Under the pieces are notes generated by a model, which worked only from the letters and a program-made list of their open reading frames with translations, was not told the DNA's origin and ran no database searches. Made by a program: the position numbers and the translations under genes. A DNA stretch of 64,000 nt, from the NCBI RefSeq assembly GCF_001019715.1, contig NZ_BBXJ01000001.1, positions 1,922,001 through 1,986,000 of the forward strand. Direction: 5' to 3'. Source of the stretch: Rodentibacter caecimuris (GTDB lineage: Bacteria > Pseudomonadota > Gammaproteobacteria > Enterobacterales > Pasteurellaceae). Shown here one piece after another: positions 58,012 through 64,000 of the stretch (its first letter is position 1; the number at the start of each line of letters is the position of its first letter).

Positions 58012-58044
58012 TAAAAAGCCCCGACTATTTCTAAATCAGGGCTA
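58012..58044 (-). terminator. Terminator 5' of tRNA-Arg(CCU)
   Basis: On the minus strand AGCCC...GGGGCT with inner pairing (GATTTAGAAATAGTC) is followed by TTTTTATTA, only ~10 bases before the tRNA 5' end. It probably ends the repressor transcript. Confidence 0.7.
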
Positions 58045-58143
58045 CCAAAATTCACTTGTGCGTTGCTTACTTGCAAAAAACCTCACTGTACGGGAAATAA
58101 TAAACCTAAAGGGTACCCTTTTCAAGTATTTTTTATTAAAAAT

Positions 58144-58896
58144 TTACAAATCATGGCTTTTCATCTCAATAACCCGAATGCACTTACCTAAAAAAGTTAC
58201 CCGAACTAAGTTATTTTCAGCAATATCAAAACTTGATCCGGCATCTTCATTCATTGCTTTGGCTCTCAATATGCCGTCAGGAGACTGGAATAACCGTCTG
58301 ACATAAACCTCATTATTCATAATAAAAAGATAAACACCCTCGCCGGAATATTTGTCTAAGGTCGTATTAACTAAAACAATATCGCCTTTATTGATAGCAG
58401 GTTGCATAGAGTCATTAAACATCGTAATCATCGAGATTCCGTTAGTGTTACGTAATTTAGCGATCTCAATTAATCCGTCATCGGAAAACACAAGGCTTTC
58501 AAATAAATTGTGGAAATCGTCATTAATCACACCTTGATGAATCGGTAAATTATTAACAGTAGAATGTTCTAGACCTGTTTTCTGTTTTTCCCTCTGTGAT
58601 CTTAACTCATCTTTTGCCAATTTATCAGAGCTAAAAAAATTATTAGTAGTGGTTGTAATAGGGGAGTTTTCAGCATTTCCACCAATGTTTATAGCCCCTC
58701 TATCGCCATAAAGTAGCCAGTTTGGATCAACTCCAAGAACTGAAGCCATTTTTATTATTTTTCTGGGGTTTTTTGTTTCTCCCGAAAGAATTCTTTGCAT
58801 TGACGGCTGCTTAATTCCTACCATTTCTGCAAACTCCGTTTGATTTATATCCTTTTCTTTTAACAGTTTATTTAATCTTGTGGCAAGCGTACCCAT
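58144..58896 (-). CDS. CI-like prophage repressor (XRE HTH + S24 domain)
   Basis: 250 residues. HTH at residues ~8-60 (INQTEFAEMVGIKQPSMQRI), linker 65-125, and a LexA/S24 domain from ~150 with nucleophile Ser163 (NDSMQP). The general-base lysine position (LexA VTVKRF) is Arg200 here (VYVRRLF), and no clear Ala-Gly or Cys-Gly cleavage site is visible. AGGAAGAG precedes the ATG. It keeps early rightward genes silent; the shared intergenic region holds the operators. Autocleavage may be impaired, so induction could depend on an antirepressor. Confidence 0.9.
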   Translation of the reverse strand: MGTLATRLNKLLKEKDINQTEFAEMVGIKQPSMQRILSGETKNPRKIIKMASVLGVDPNWLLYGDRGAINIGGNAENSPITTTTNNFFSSDKLAKDELRSQREKQKTGLEHSTVNNLPIHQGVINDDFHNLFESLVFSDDGLIEIAKLRNTNGISMITMFNDSMQPAINKGDIVLVNTTLDKYSGEGVYLFIMNNEVYVRRLFQSPDGILRAKAMNEDAGSSFDIAENNLVRVTFLGKCIRVIEMKSHDL

Positions 58897-58952
58897 TTAT
58901 CTCTTCCTTTTTTCTCACCAAATTTTTCAATTTTATACTTTTTTTTATATTG

Positions 58953-59021
58953 TTCAAAATAGAATAAACTATTTACTAAACATAGAATCAACTATAAAAT
59001 ATGCATAAAACTATTCAAAAT
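58953..59021 (+). promoter_or_regulatory. Immunity-region promoter and candidate operators
   Basis: Rightward promoter: -35 TTTACT (58972-58977), 17-bp spacer, -10 TAAAAT (58995-59000), placing the start near 59,007. Direct repeats TTCAAAAT at 58953-58960 and 59014-59021 flank it and are operator candidates. Very AT-rich, as expected for such a switch. Confidence 0.5.
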
Positions 59022-59030
59022 GGTATGTAT

Positions 59031-59228
59031 ATGAATGAAATTATTAAACGTGTTCTTGATGAATGCGGAGGACAAAAAAAATTAGCTAATTTTTGCAAAG
59101 TTAAACAACCGACAGTGCATCGTTGGTTAAAAGGGGGCGGGATCAATGGCAAATATATCCACTTAATCGCCAAAGCCTCCAATGGAAAAGTGACAGAAAC
59201 TGACATTCTTCGTTCACTTTCTGAATAA
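59031..59228 (+). CDS. Cro-like / YdaS-type regulator
   Basis: Start at the ATG at 59,031: the predicted transcription start near 59,007 makes the longer in-frame start at 59,001 unlikely. About 65 residues: NEIIKRVLDECGGQKKLANFC then VKQPTVHRWLKGGG, a helix-turn-helix of the YdaS/Cro class, ending TETDILRSLSE. It lies divergent from the repressor and would shut off repressor synthesis during lytic growth. Confidence 0.82.
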   Translation: MNEIIKRVLDECGGQKKLANFCKVKQPTVHRWLKGGGINGKYIHLIAKASNGKVTETDILRSLSE

Positions 59229-59279
59229 AAGATAACGCAAGGTAAGAAAAAAATAACCATAAAAAGACAGGATTTTTTT

Positions 59280-59744
59280 ATGAAAGAAAATGAATCGCCA
59301 TTCGCTTATGTTCAACAGGCTCTGCACGTTCAATTGGCTAGTTCTCGCAATATTTCTAATTTTGCACCGACACTTGGCAAAGCTGAATCTCAATTAGCAC
59401 AAGAACTTAATCCTGATTACCCACGCAATAAATTAGGATTCATTGACGCTATTCATCTTATTTCTCTAACGGGGTCAGTGAATATTGTGGAAATGATTGC
59501 ACAAAGCGTGGATTGCACACTTATGCCAAAACCAAAGTGCGGTAGCAATTCCACCGATTTATTGCGTGATGTAGCAAGACTTTCTGCCACGGTTGGAAAA
59601 CTGTGTGGCGATACCGCAGAAGCCGTTTCAGCGGATTCTGATTTGGGCTATGAGGTTTCTGCAAAAGAGAGGGATAAATTAATGGAATCTGTTGAACACC
59701 TTCTTTCTCAGCTGGTGTGTTTAAAACAGGTTTTAGGGCAATAA
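59280..59744 (+). CDS. CII-like phage regulatory protein (CP76 type)
   Basis: 154 residues. PFAYVQQALHVQLASSRN, AESQLAQELNPDYPRNKLGFIDAIHLISLTG (in two parts) and a helical C terminus with KERDKLMESVEHLLSQL match the phage CII/CP76 family, which lies after cro in many lambdoid phages. Expected to favour lysogeny by activating repressor or integrase promoters. AGGA precedes the ATG. Confidence 0.8.
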   Translation: MKENESPFAYVQQALHVQLASSRNISNFAPTLGKAESQLAQELNPDYPRNKLGFIDAIHLISLTGSVNIVEMIAQSVDCTLMPKPKCGSNSTDLLRDVARLSATVGKLCGDTAEAVSADSDLGYEVSAKERDKLMESVEHLLSQLVCLKQVLGQ

Positions 59745-59758
59745 AGAGAGAGGTAACA

Positions 59759-59986
59759 ATGAAAGTGAAATCTAAAAATTTAAATGAATATCTATTTTTT
59801 CAAATAGAAAAGATTCTTGATGATGAAATAACCGGCGAAAAATTACAAGAGGAAATTGCTCGTTCTGAAGCATTATCTAATTTAGGTAAGCAAGTTATTG
59901 AAAATGCTCGATTAAGTTTAAAGGCATCTGATTTTGAAGCAGAGCATACAGGAAAAGCTAAGTTGCCCGAATATTTTGGAGATTAA
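59759..59986 (+). CDS. Small early phage protein, unknown
   Basis: Start at the ATG at 59,759 after GAGAGG. 75 residues, charged and helical: LNEYLFFQIEKILDDEITGEKL, then EEIARSEALSNLGKQVIENARLSL (in two parts). Small proteins with this 'SEALSNLGKQVIENARL' pattern occur in the early operons of many Pasteurellaceae and Gallibacterium-type phages; function not known. Two bases separate it from the HNH gene. Confidence 0.7.
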   Translation: MKVKSKNLNEYLFFQIEKILDDEITGEKLQEEIARSEALSNLGKQVIENARLSLKASDFEAEHTGKAKLPEYFGD

Positions 59987-59988
59987 AT

Positions 59989-60504
59989 ATGACACTGCGA
60001 ATTGGTCACACTCACTTTACACAAGAGCAACTTGATTTTATCTACGCCAGAAAAGAGCTGCCAAGAGATAAATTGGCTAAGTTATTTAATGAAGCGTTTG
60101 AGCGCCAAGTTACAAGACGTTCTTTAGTAATGTTGTGTTGTAAAAAAGGCTGGCATTTGGGAAAAACAGTAAATCAATATGGCGTTGCAGAAGAGGGAGA
60201 CATTAGACGAGCGAGAGACGGTAATTTTATTCGATTAAATGGCAAATGTATTTCACATGCTAGATATGTTTATGAACAACACCATGGGAAATTGCCTGAT
60301 GGGGTCTATGTTATTCATCGAAACGGAGATAAATACGATGACAAACTGGAAAACTTAGTTCCGGTTTCTTCCGCTGAAATCGGAATATTAAAAGGATTTA
60401 ATTATCGAGATTGTCCTGGTGAATTAAAAGTAAGCTGCGAATTGGCTGCAAAGTTAATCCACTTAACAAGAACTAGAAAAAAACACGGCGGCAACCGTGG
60501 CTAA
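59989..60504 (+). CDS. HNH endonuclease-like early protein
   Basis: 171 residues. The central block GNFIRLNGKCISHARYVYEQ, LPDGVYVIHRNGDKYDDKLENL is the HNH_3 type homing/phage nuclease core, with His in ISHARY and IHRNGDK and Asn in LENL. The N-terminal region (FTQEQLDFIYARKELPRDKLA) resembles an HTH used to bind DNA. Could be a free-standing homing nuclease or a phage function; no intron is seen nearby. Confidence 0.82.
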   Translation: MTLRIGHTHFTQEQLDFIYARKELPRDKLAKLFNEAFERQVTRRSLVMLCCKKGWHLGKTVNQYGVAEEGDIRRARDGNFIRLNGKCISHARYVYEQHHGKLPDGVYVIHRNGDKYDDKLENLVPVSSAEIGILKGFNYRDCPGELKVSCELAAKLIHLTRTRKKHGGNRG

Positions 60505-60514
60505 TTAGGATTAA

Positions 60515-60724
60515 TTAAACACGACGGTAACGGTAGTAGGGCTTGATGTAATCGGCAATGTAACCGCCTTTTGAGCCTGCCGACATAAGCCCGGTATAAC
60601 GGGATAGCGGAACATTGAGATATTGATAAGTTCCGCCACTACGAAATTTAACTTCAAGAATTTGAAAATTTTCATCATAAGCAATGGAGAGAACATTTGA
60701 TGAGTGAACAGGTATGTGGTGCAT
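60515..60724 (-). CDS. KTSC-domain protein
   Basis: 69 residues: VHSSNVLSIAYDENFQILEV, 'KFRSGGTYQYLNVPLSRY', GSKGGYIADYIKPYY. This is the KTSC domain, often in phages and next to RNA- or nucleic-acid-related genes; no established function. It is on the minus strand, against the early operon, with SD GGGGGC. Its first 25 bases overlap the start of the plus-strand gene at 60,700. Confidence 0.85.
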   Translation of the reverse strand: MHHIPVHSSNVLSIAYDENFQILEVKFRSGGTYQYLNVPLSRYTGLMSAGSKGGYIADYIKPYYRYRRV

Positions 60725-60870
60725 ATTCGCCCCCTAAATTTAATGAGATGTCGGTAAATGAGATTATGGCACATTTTGCCCGTTATCAGTTTGTCGATCA
60801 AGAACAGCATAAATTAGAGCAGTGTGATGATTTTGTGCGATTAGTCGAAATCGTAGCGAAAAAAGCTTAG
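60700..60870 (+). CDS. Small early phage protein (56 residues)
   Basis: MSEQVCGAYSPPKFNEMSV starts the frame, which ends FVRLVEIVAKKA. GGAGAG lies 8 bases before the ATG. Acidic and helical from residue 15. It overlaps the antisense KTSC gene start. A hairpin (GCCCACGTTGGCGCGTGGGC) follows at about 60,878-60,897. Function unknown. Confidence 0.62.
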   Translation: MSEQVCGAYSPPKFNEMSVNEIMAHFARYQFVDQEQHKLEQCDDFVRLVEIVAKKA

Positions 60871-60921
60871 TAAAAAGCCCACGTTGGCGCGTGGGCAGTA
60901 CTCAAAGGAGATTTTGTAAAC

Positions 60922-61158
60922 ATGGAAAATATTAATCCAAACGAAAAATCAAGTCAATCGCAGAATGCGAGGATTTTAAAGCATTTGCAATCAGGCGGAA
61001 AAGTTACCGCACTTTCAGCCTTTGATGATTTTCAGTGCATGCGATTATCGGCACGCATTAAAGATTTACGTGATCTGGGTTATACCACCACTGATGAATT
61101 TATCACCATGCCAAGCGGTAAGCGGGTTAAACAGTATTTTATTGAGGCGGGTGTATGA
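60922..61158 (+). CDS. Helix-turn-helix (HTH_39-like) early protein
   Basis: 78 residues: SSQSQNARILKHLQSGGKV, 'LSAFDDFQCMRLSARIKDLRDLG' in the middle and KRVKQYFIEAGV at the end. The 'N-A-R-I-L-x-H-L' opening followed by ALSAFDDF..RLSARIxDLR is the HTH_39 domain of phage early regulators. AAAGGAG precedes the ATG. The stop overlaps the next start in ATGA. Confidence 0.8.
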   Translation: MENINPNEKSSQSQNARILKHLQSGGKVTALSAFDDFQCMRLSARIKDLRDLGYTTTDEFITMPSGKRVKQYFIEAGV

Positions 61159-61370
61159 GTCAATTTATTCCCAACTCTTTTCAAGTACCCAACGCCATTA
61201 TTGATGAAATGATGGCGGAATTGAGTGGTTCAGAATTTAAAAGTCTATTGCTTTATTTTCGTTACGCAGAACTTGGCATAGAACCGCCAAGAGAGGTGAT
61301 TTTTAAAAATGGGTTGCAAGACCGCTATCACAGAACGATTTCCGCATTAAAGGCAAGAGGTTTGTTATGA
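61155..61370 (+). CDS. Small replication-region protein
   Basis: 71 residues: FIPNSFQVPNAIIDEMMAEL, 'SGSEFKSLLLYFRYAELG', ISALKARGLL. The NSFQVPN..IDE.M..LSG.EFK opening is like that of phage replication initiation proteins and DnaT-like regulators, so it may be a split-off N-terminal domain. It overlaps both neighbours by ATGA, which indicates tight co-translation with the O-like gene. Confidence 0.68.
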   Translation: MSQFIPNSFQVPNAIIDEMMAELSGSEFKSLLLYFRYAELGIEPPREVIFKNGLQDRYHRTISALKARGLL

Positions 61371-62125
61371 GCATAAAACTAATGGATCGGGCATTTAATG
61401 CCAAAGTGGGCAATCCTCTCACAAAATTATTGCTTATCAAGTTGGCAGACAATGCCAATGATGAGGGAATTTGTTATCCAAGCTACAAAAAAATTGCACA
61501 GCAATGTGAAATGTCTCGTCCAACAGCAATCAGCCACGCTAAAAAATTGGTTGAGATGGGATATTTAACGATTCAGGAACGAAAAACGCCAAAGGGAAAT
61601 AGCTCAAATTTATATATTTTACACCCTGAAAAATGGGAGGAATTACCGTCTTTAACTAGTAAATCTGCTTTACCACCCCTAGTAAACGAGCTTAACCCCC
61701 CTAGTAAATCTGCTTTACCACCCCTAGTAAACGAGCTTAACCCAGAACCGTCAATTGAACCATCAATTAACCCTAATAAAAAAACTACGCAAAAAAGCGA
61801 GGCTGAAATTTTGCTTGAGAAGTTTGGCGTAACTGGTCAGCTTGCTAAAGATTTTATTGCGCACCGTAAAGCCAAAAAGGGCGTGATTAGCGAAACGCAG
61901 ATGAATCGCTTGCAGAAACAAGCGGACAAGGCGGGCATTTCAATTTGCGAAGTGGTTGAAATTATGATTGATCGAAACTGGCAAGGCTTTAACGCTTCGT
62001 GGGATTGGCGAGATGAAAAACTGCGAGAGGTTATACCATCAAACAAGCCAAAATTTGACGATACGCAGACGGGTTGGTCTGCCGGAATGAAAATCACCGT
62101 GGATGGGCAACAATGGGAACTTTAG
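61367..62125 (+). CDS. Replication initiation protein (O-like) carrying the origin
   Basis: 252 residues. N-terminal winged helix: DRAFNAKVGNPLTKLLLIKL, then CYPSYKKIAQQCEMSRPTAIS, 'AKKLVEMGYLTIQERKTPKG'. A linker (residues ~97-135) contains a duplicated SKSALPPLVNELNP. The C-terminal part (AEILLEKFGVTGQLAKDFIAHR) binds or recruits partner proteins. In lambda the origin iterons lie inside O; four iterons lie here at 61,656-61,745. It is followed by a P-like gene overlapping by 13 bases. Confidence 0.82.
   Translation: MSIKLMDRAFNAKVGNPLTKLLLIKLADNANDEGICYPSYKKIAQQCEMSRPTAISHAKKLVEMGYLTIQERKTPKGNSSNLYILHPEKWEELPSLTSKSALPPLVNELNPPSKSALPPLVNELNPEPSIEPSINPNKKTTQKSEAEILLEKFGVTGQLAKDFIAHRKAKKGVISETQMNRLQKQADKAGISICEVVEIMIDRNWQGFNASWDWRDEKLREVIPSNKPKFDDTQTGWSAGMKITVDGQQWEL
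61656..61800 (+). other. Candidate phage replication origin: four iterons plus AT-rich tract
   Basis: CTAGTAAA occurs at 61656, 61679, 61701 and 61724, spaced 23, 22 and 23 bp, alternating CTAGTAAATCTGC and CTAGTAAACGAGC so that a 45-bp unit is tandemly duplicated. An AT-rich, A-run-containing stretch follows (~61,750-61,800). This matches the lambda ori layout inside the O gene. Confidence 0.65.
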
Positions 62126-62748
62126 CGACACAATCTCAATTAAATCAAATTTCGCCGGAGCGTGCGCAACGTGCCGAAGCGATGATTAATTGGCTCTTTC
62201 AGGAGTTGAAAGGTATTTTCCCCGGCTGGCGTACTGCATTTGAGACCGAAGCGGATTATCTTTCGGCAAAACAAACTTGGTTGCGTGTGTTGGTGCAAGA
62301 AAAAATCACAAAATCCCAGTTGCAGGATGGGCTAAATGCCGCAGAGAAATCCAAGGATAAATTTTTGCCAAGCGTAGGGTTGTTCGTTTCTTGGTGCAAA
62401 GCACTTGACTATCACGCGCTAGGCTTACCAAACGAAACGGAATTATACCAACGCTACCAAACTTTCTTAGGCTATGCCAGATTCAATCTGGACGAATTTC
62501 AATATCGCTCAAAAGTGGAGTATTGGTTGCTGAAAAATCTCTACGAAAAGTGCAAGAAAAAATCGGAAGAGGACACGTTGAAAGCCATTCCGAAATTACT
62601 CACGGAAGCGGCGGAAAAAGTGCGGTCAAATTTCCCTTTTGAGGAGATTCCAAAAGGGATTCCGGAGCAACCAAGTTTTTACGACAAGGACCGAGCAAAT
62701 CAAGCAAGAGACCGTTTAATGGCTGAAGTACGAGGAGCAATGCAATGA
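62113..62748 (+). CDS. Replication protein P-like
   Basis: Start at the ATG at 62,113, inside the end of the O-like gene. 211 residues: ERAQRAEAMINWLFQELKGIFPGW, 'SAKQTWLRVLVQEKITKSQL', PSVGLFVSWCKALDYHALGLP. This is the lambda P family layout; P recruits host DnaB helicase to the origin. The C terminus is charged. It overlaps the methylase start by 4 bases (ATGA). An uptake sequence lies inside (AAAGTGCGGT near 62,616). Confidence 0.85.
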   Translation: MGTLATQSQLNQISPERAQRAEAMINWLFQELKGIFPGWRTAFETEADYLSAKQTWLRVLVQEKITKSQLQDGLNAAEKSKDKFLPSVGLFVSWCKALDYHALGLPNETELYQRYQTFLGYARFNLDEFQYRSKVEYWLLKNLYEKCKKKSEEDTLKAIPKLLTEAAEKVRSNFPFEEIPKGIPEQPSFYDKDRANQARDRLMAEVRGAMQ

Positions 62749-63338
62749 CCGAATTTAACAAAGACCACTATCGCACGCCGAAGTATTTTTTTAACTGGTT
62801 ACAAAATAAATTTGGCTCGTTCGATCTTGATGGTTGTGCGGATTACCAAAACGCATTGTGCTATCGCTACATCGGTGAGCCTGCACCGGAAGGATATGGC
62901 AACGATGATATTCCGTTTCCGGACAATATTTCGATTGCCCCTGATTTTTTGGCGGATGATTTATTTGACAAGCTACTTGATGAAGTAGCCGAGCGTTGTT
63001 ATTTCCCATTGCGAATTTATGTTAATCCGCCTTACTCAAATGTTACGCCTTATCTTCAACGTGCAAAAGAATTAAGAGATGCCGGCTATATGGTGGTGAT
63101 GTTACTCAACAATGATAAATCTACCAAATGGTATCAAAACCATATTCATGGTGTGGCAAACGAAGTGATTGATATTGCCGGTGGACGAATTAATTTCTTG
63201 CATCCAGTTACAGGCAAAGAAGCGAAGGGAAACAGCAAAGGTCAAATGGTAATCGTGTTCGATCCAAGTATGGAAGATTTTGTGACTCGTTCAGTGAGTT
63301 TGGATTTTGTGAAAAAGGTCGGTGGGTATGGAGCATAA
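62745..63338 (+). CDS. Phage DNA N6-adenine methyltransferase (Dam-like)
   Basis: 197 residues of the phage adenine methylase family: KDHYRTPKYFFNWLQNKFG, 'DLDGCADYQNALC', the catalytic NPPYS motif at residues 94-98 (YVNPPYSNVTPYL), VVMLLNNDKSTKW and GRINFLHPVTGKEAKGNSKG. It should methylate adenine, possibly in GATC, affecting restriction sensitivity or timing of phage genes. It follows P and precedes ninB. Confidence 0.92.
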   Translation: MTEFNKDHYRTPKYFFNWLQNKFGSFDLDGCADYQNALCYRYIGEPAPEGYGNDDIPFPDNISIAPDFLADDLFDKLLDEVAERCYFPLRIYVNPPYSNVTPYLQRAKELRDAGYMVVMLLNNDKSTKWYQNHIHGVANEVIDIAGGRINFLHPVTGKEAKGNSKGQMVIVFDPSMEDFVTRSVSLDFVKKVGGYGA

Positions 63339-63756
63339 TTATCCTCCAATGTATTTAGTCAATGAATCGGTAAGAAATAGAGTGATTGAGACTATCCGCC
63401 AGTTACCGATTAACGACTCAGATCCGCTTGTAGTGGAAATTAAAGTTAAAACCCGTTCAATGGAACAAAACGATAAGTTTCATGCCATGTTGGGTGATAT
63501 ATCAAAACAGGCGTTATGGCAGGGTGATAAGTACGATTTATACGGCTGGAAAAACCTTTTAGTAAGCGGGCATACGATAGCGACTAAACTTCCTTATAAA
63601 TTGGTTGTTGGTATTGAGGGGGAGTTGGTCAATGTACGAGAGCAAACATCTAAAATGGGGGTGAAGCGTATGGCAAGCCTTATTGAATATACGACCGCTT
63701 GGGGCGTTCAAAACGGTGTGAAATTTAACGACAGATGGGGATTTTGGGGAAGATGA
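63328..63756 (+). CDS. ninB: Recombination protein NinB
   Basis: Start at the ATG at 63,328 (an in-frame GTG lies 2 codons before). 142 residues with EIKVKTRSMEQNDKFHAML, 'WQGDKYDLYGWKNLLVSGH', VREQTSKMGVKRMASLIEY, typical of NinB (lambda Orf), a RecFOR-like recombination mediator binding SSB-coated DNA. It overlaps the methylase gene end and, by 4 bases, the ninG start. Confidence 0.93.
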   Translation: MEHNYPPMYLVNESVRNRVIETIRQLPINDSDPLVVEIKVKTRSMEQNDKFHAMLGDISKQALWQGDKYDLYGWKNLLVSGHTIATKLPYKLVVGIEGELVNVREQTSKMGVKRMASLIEYTTAWGVQNGVKFNDRWGFWGR

Positions 63757-64000
63757 GAACTAAATCACTCAAACCAAAGAAGTGTAAATCCTGTGGCAAA
63801 TCGTTTACCCCGTTTAACTCACTACAAAAGGCTTGTTCACCTAAATGTGCTATTGAGTTAGTCAGAAATAACGCACAGAAAGCACGACATAAAGCCGAAA
63901 AACAAAAACTAAAGGAACGTAAGGCGAAATTAAAAAGCCGCTCAGAATGGTTGAAAGAGGCGCAATCGGTATTTAATAAATTTATCCGCCTACGAGATAA
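63753..64000 (+). CDS. ninG: NinG (Rap) recombination protein, truncated by the window end
   Basis: Open to the right edge, 82 codons visible. Starts MRTKSLKPKKCKSCGKSF, then SLQKACSPKCAIEL with four zinc-ligand cysteines, followed by a long basic helix (RHKAEKQKLKERKAKLKSR). NinG/Rap is a Holliday-junction-related endonuclease of lambda recombination. Overlaps ninB by ATGA. Confidence 0.92.
   Translation, partial: MRTKSLKPKKCKSCGKSFTPFNSLQKACSPKCAIELVRNNAQKARHKAEKQKLKERKAKLKSRSEWLKEAQSVFNKFIRLRD

Noticed and set aside
60511-60810. Minus-strand 99-codon frame over the KTSC gene
   Set aside because: Wrong frame; the KTSC frame has recognisable domain motifs and an SD, this one neither.

Overview
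This window is chromosomal DNA of a member of the Pasteurellaceae with Haemophilus/Aggregatibacter-type natural competence. The 9-base DNA uptake sequence AAGTGCGGT (or its complement) occurs many times, often as inverted pairs that double as transcription terminators. The order pfkA - lipoprotein - yaaA - dprA - leuABCD matches what I remember of the Haemophilus influenzae chromosome. I cannot fix the species from sequence alone.

Positions 1-32,500 are ordinary host chromosome. In order they hold: the end of a YdgA/DUF945-type gene, trhP, dcuB with an extra soluble domain, the fatty-acid and phospholipid cluster yceD-rpmF-plsX-fabH-fabD-fabG-acpP (leftward), pfkA, a lipoprotein gene, yaaA, dprA, and the leucine operon. 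The leucine operon has a clear attenuator leader (leuL), and a ~480 bp nested inverted-repeat element splits leuA from leuB. Then follow an LtaS-like sulfatase-fold membrane protein, sodC, plsB, lexA with its SOS box, dapF, a small accessory patch (XRE regulator plus two lipoprotein genes with duplicated upstream sequence), dusC, djlA, pyrE, rph, a DauA-type SulP transporter and tRNA-Ser(GGA).

From about 32,941 to beyond the right edge lies a lambda-like siphovirus prophage. The left boundary is marked by a 45-nt remnant of the 3' half of a tRNA-Arg(UCU) gene. Late genes run leftward on the minus strand: lysis (HP1-like holin, P1 Lyz-type SAR endolysin, Rz/Rz1), a ParB-like and a Mom-like DNA-modification gene, terS, terL, portal, head morphogenesis, protease/scaffold, decoration, capsid, connectors, tail tube, chaperone, tape measure, and tail tip M-L-K-I-J. 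A HicAB toxin-antitoxin pair is inserted on the opposite strand between the tail chaperone and tape measure genes. At 58-59 kb is the immunity region (S24-type repressor, Cro-like, CII-like). From it, early genes run rightward: HNH nuclease, KTSC protein, an O-like replication gene with four internal iterons, a P-like gene, a phage adenine methyltransferase, ninB and ninG. Integrase and Q are not in the window and are expected to the right.

The most interesting points are: the Mom/ParB pair together with the Dam-like methylase; a phage tRNA-Arg(CCU) lying between stacked terminators upstream of lysis; a repressor whose catalytic lysine position is arginine; the unknown plus-strand gene at 57,154 with its antisense-overlapping neighbour; the iteron origin; and the nested palindromic element in the leucine operon.
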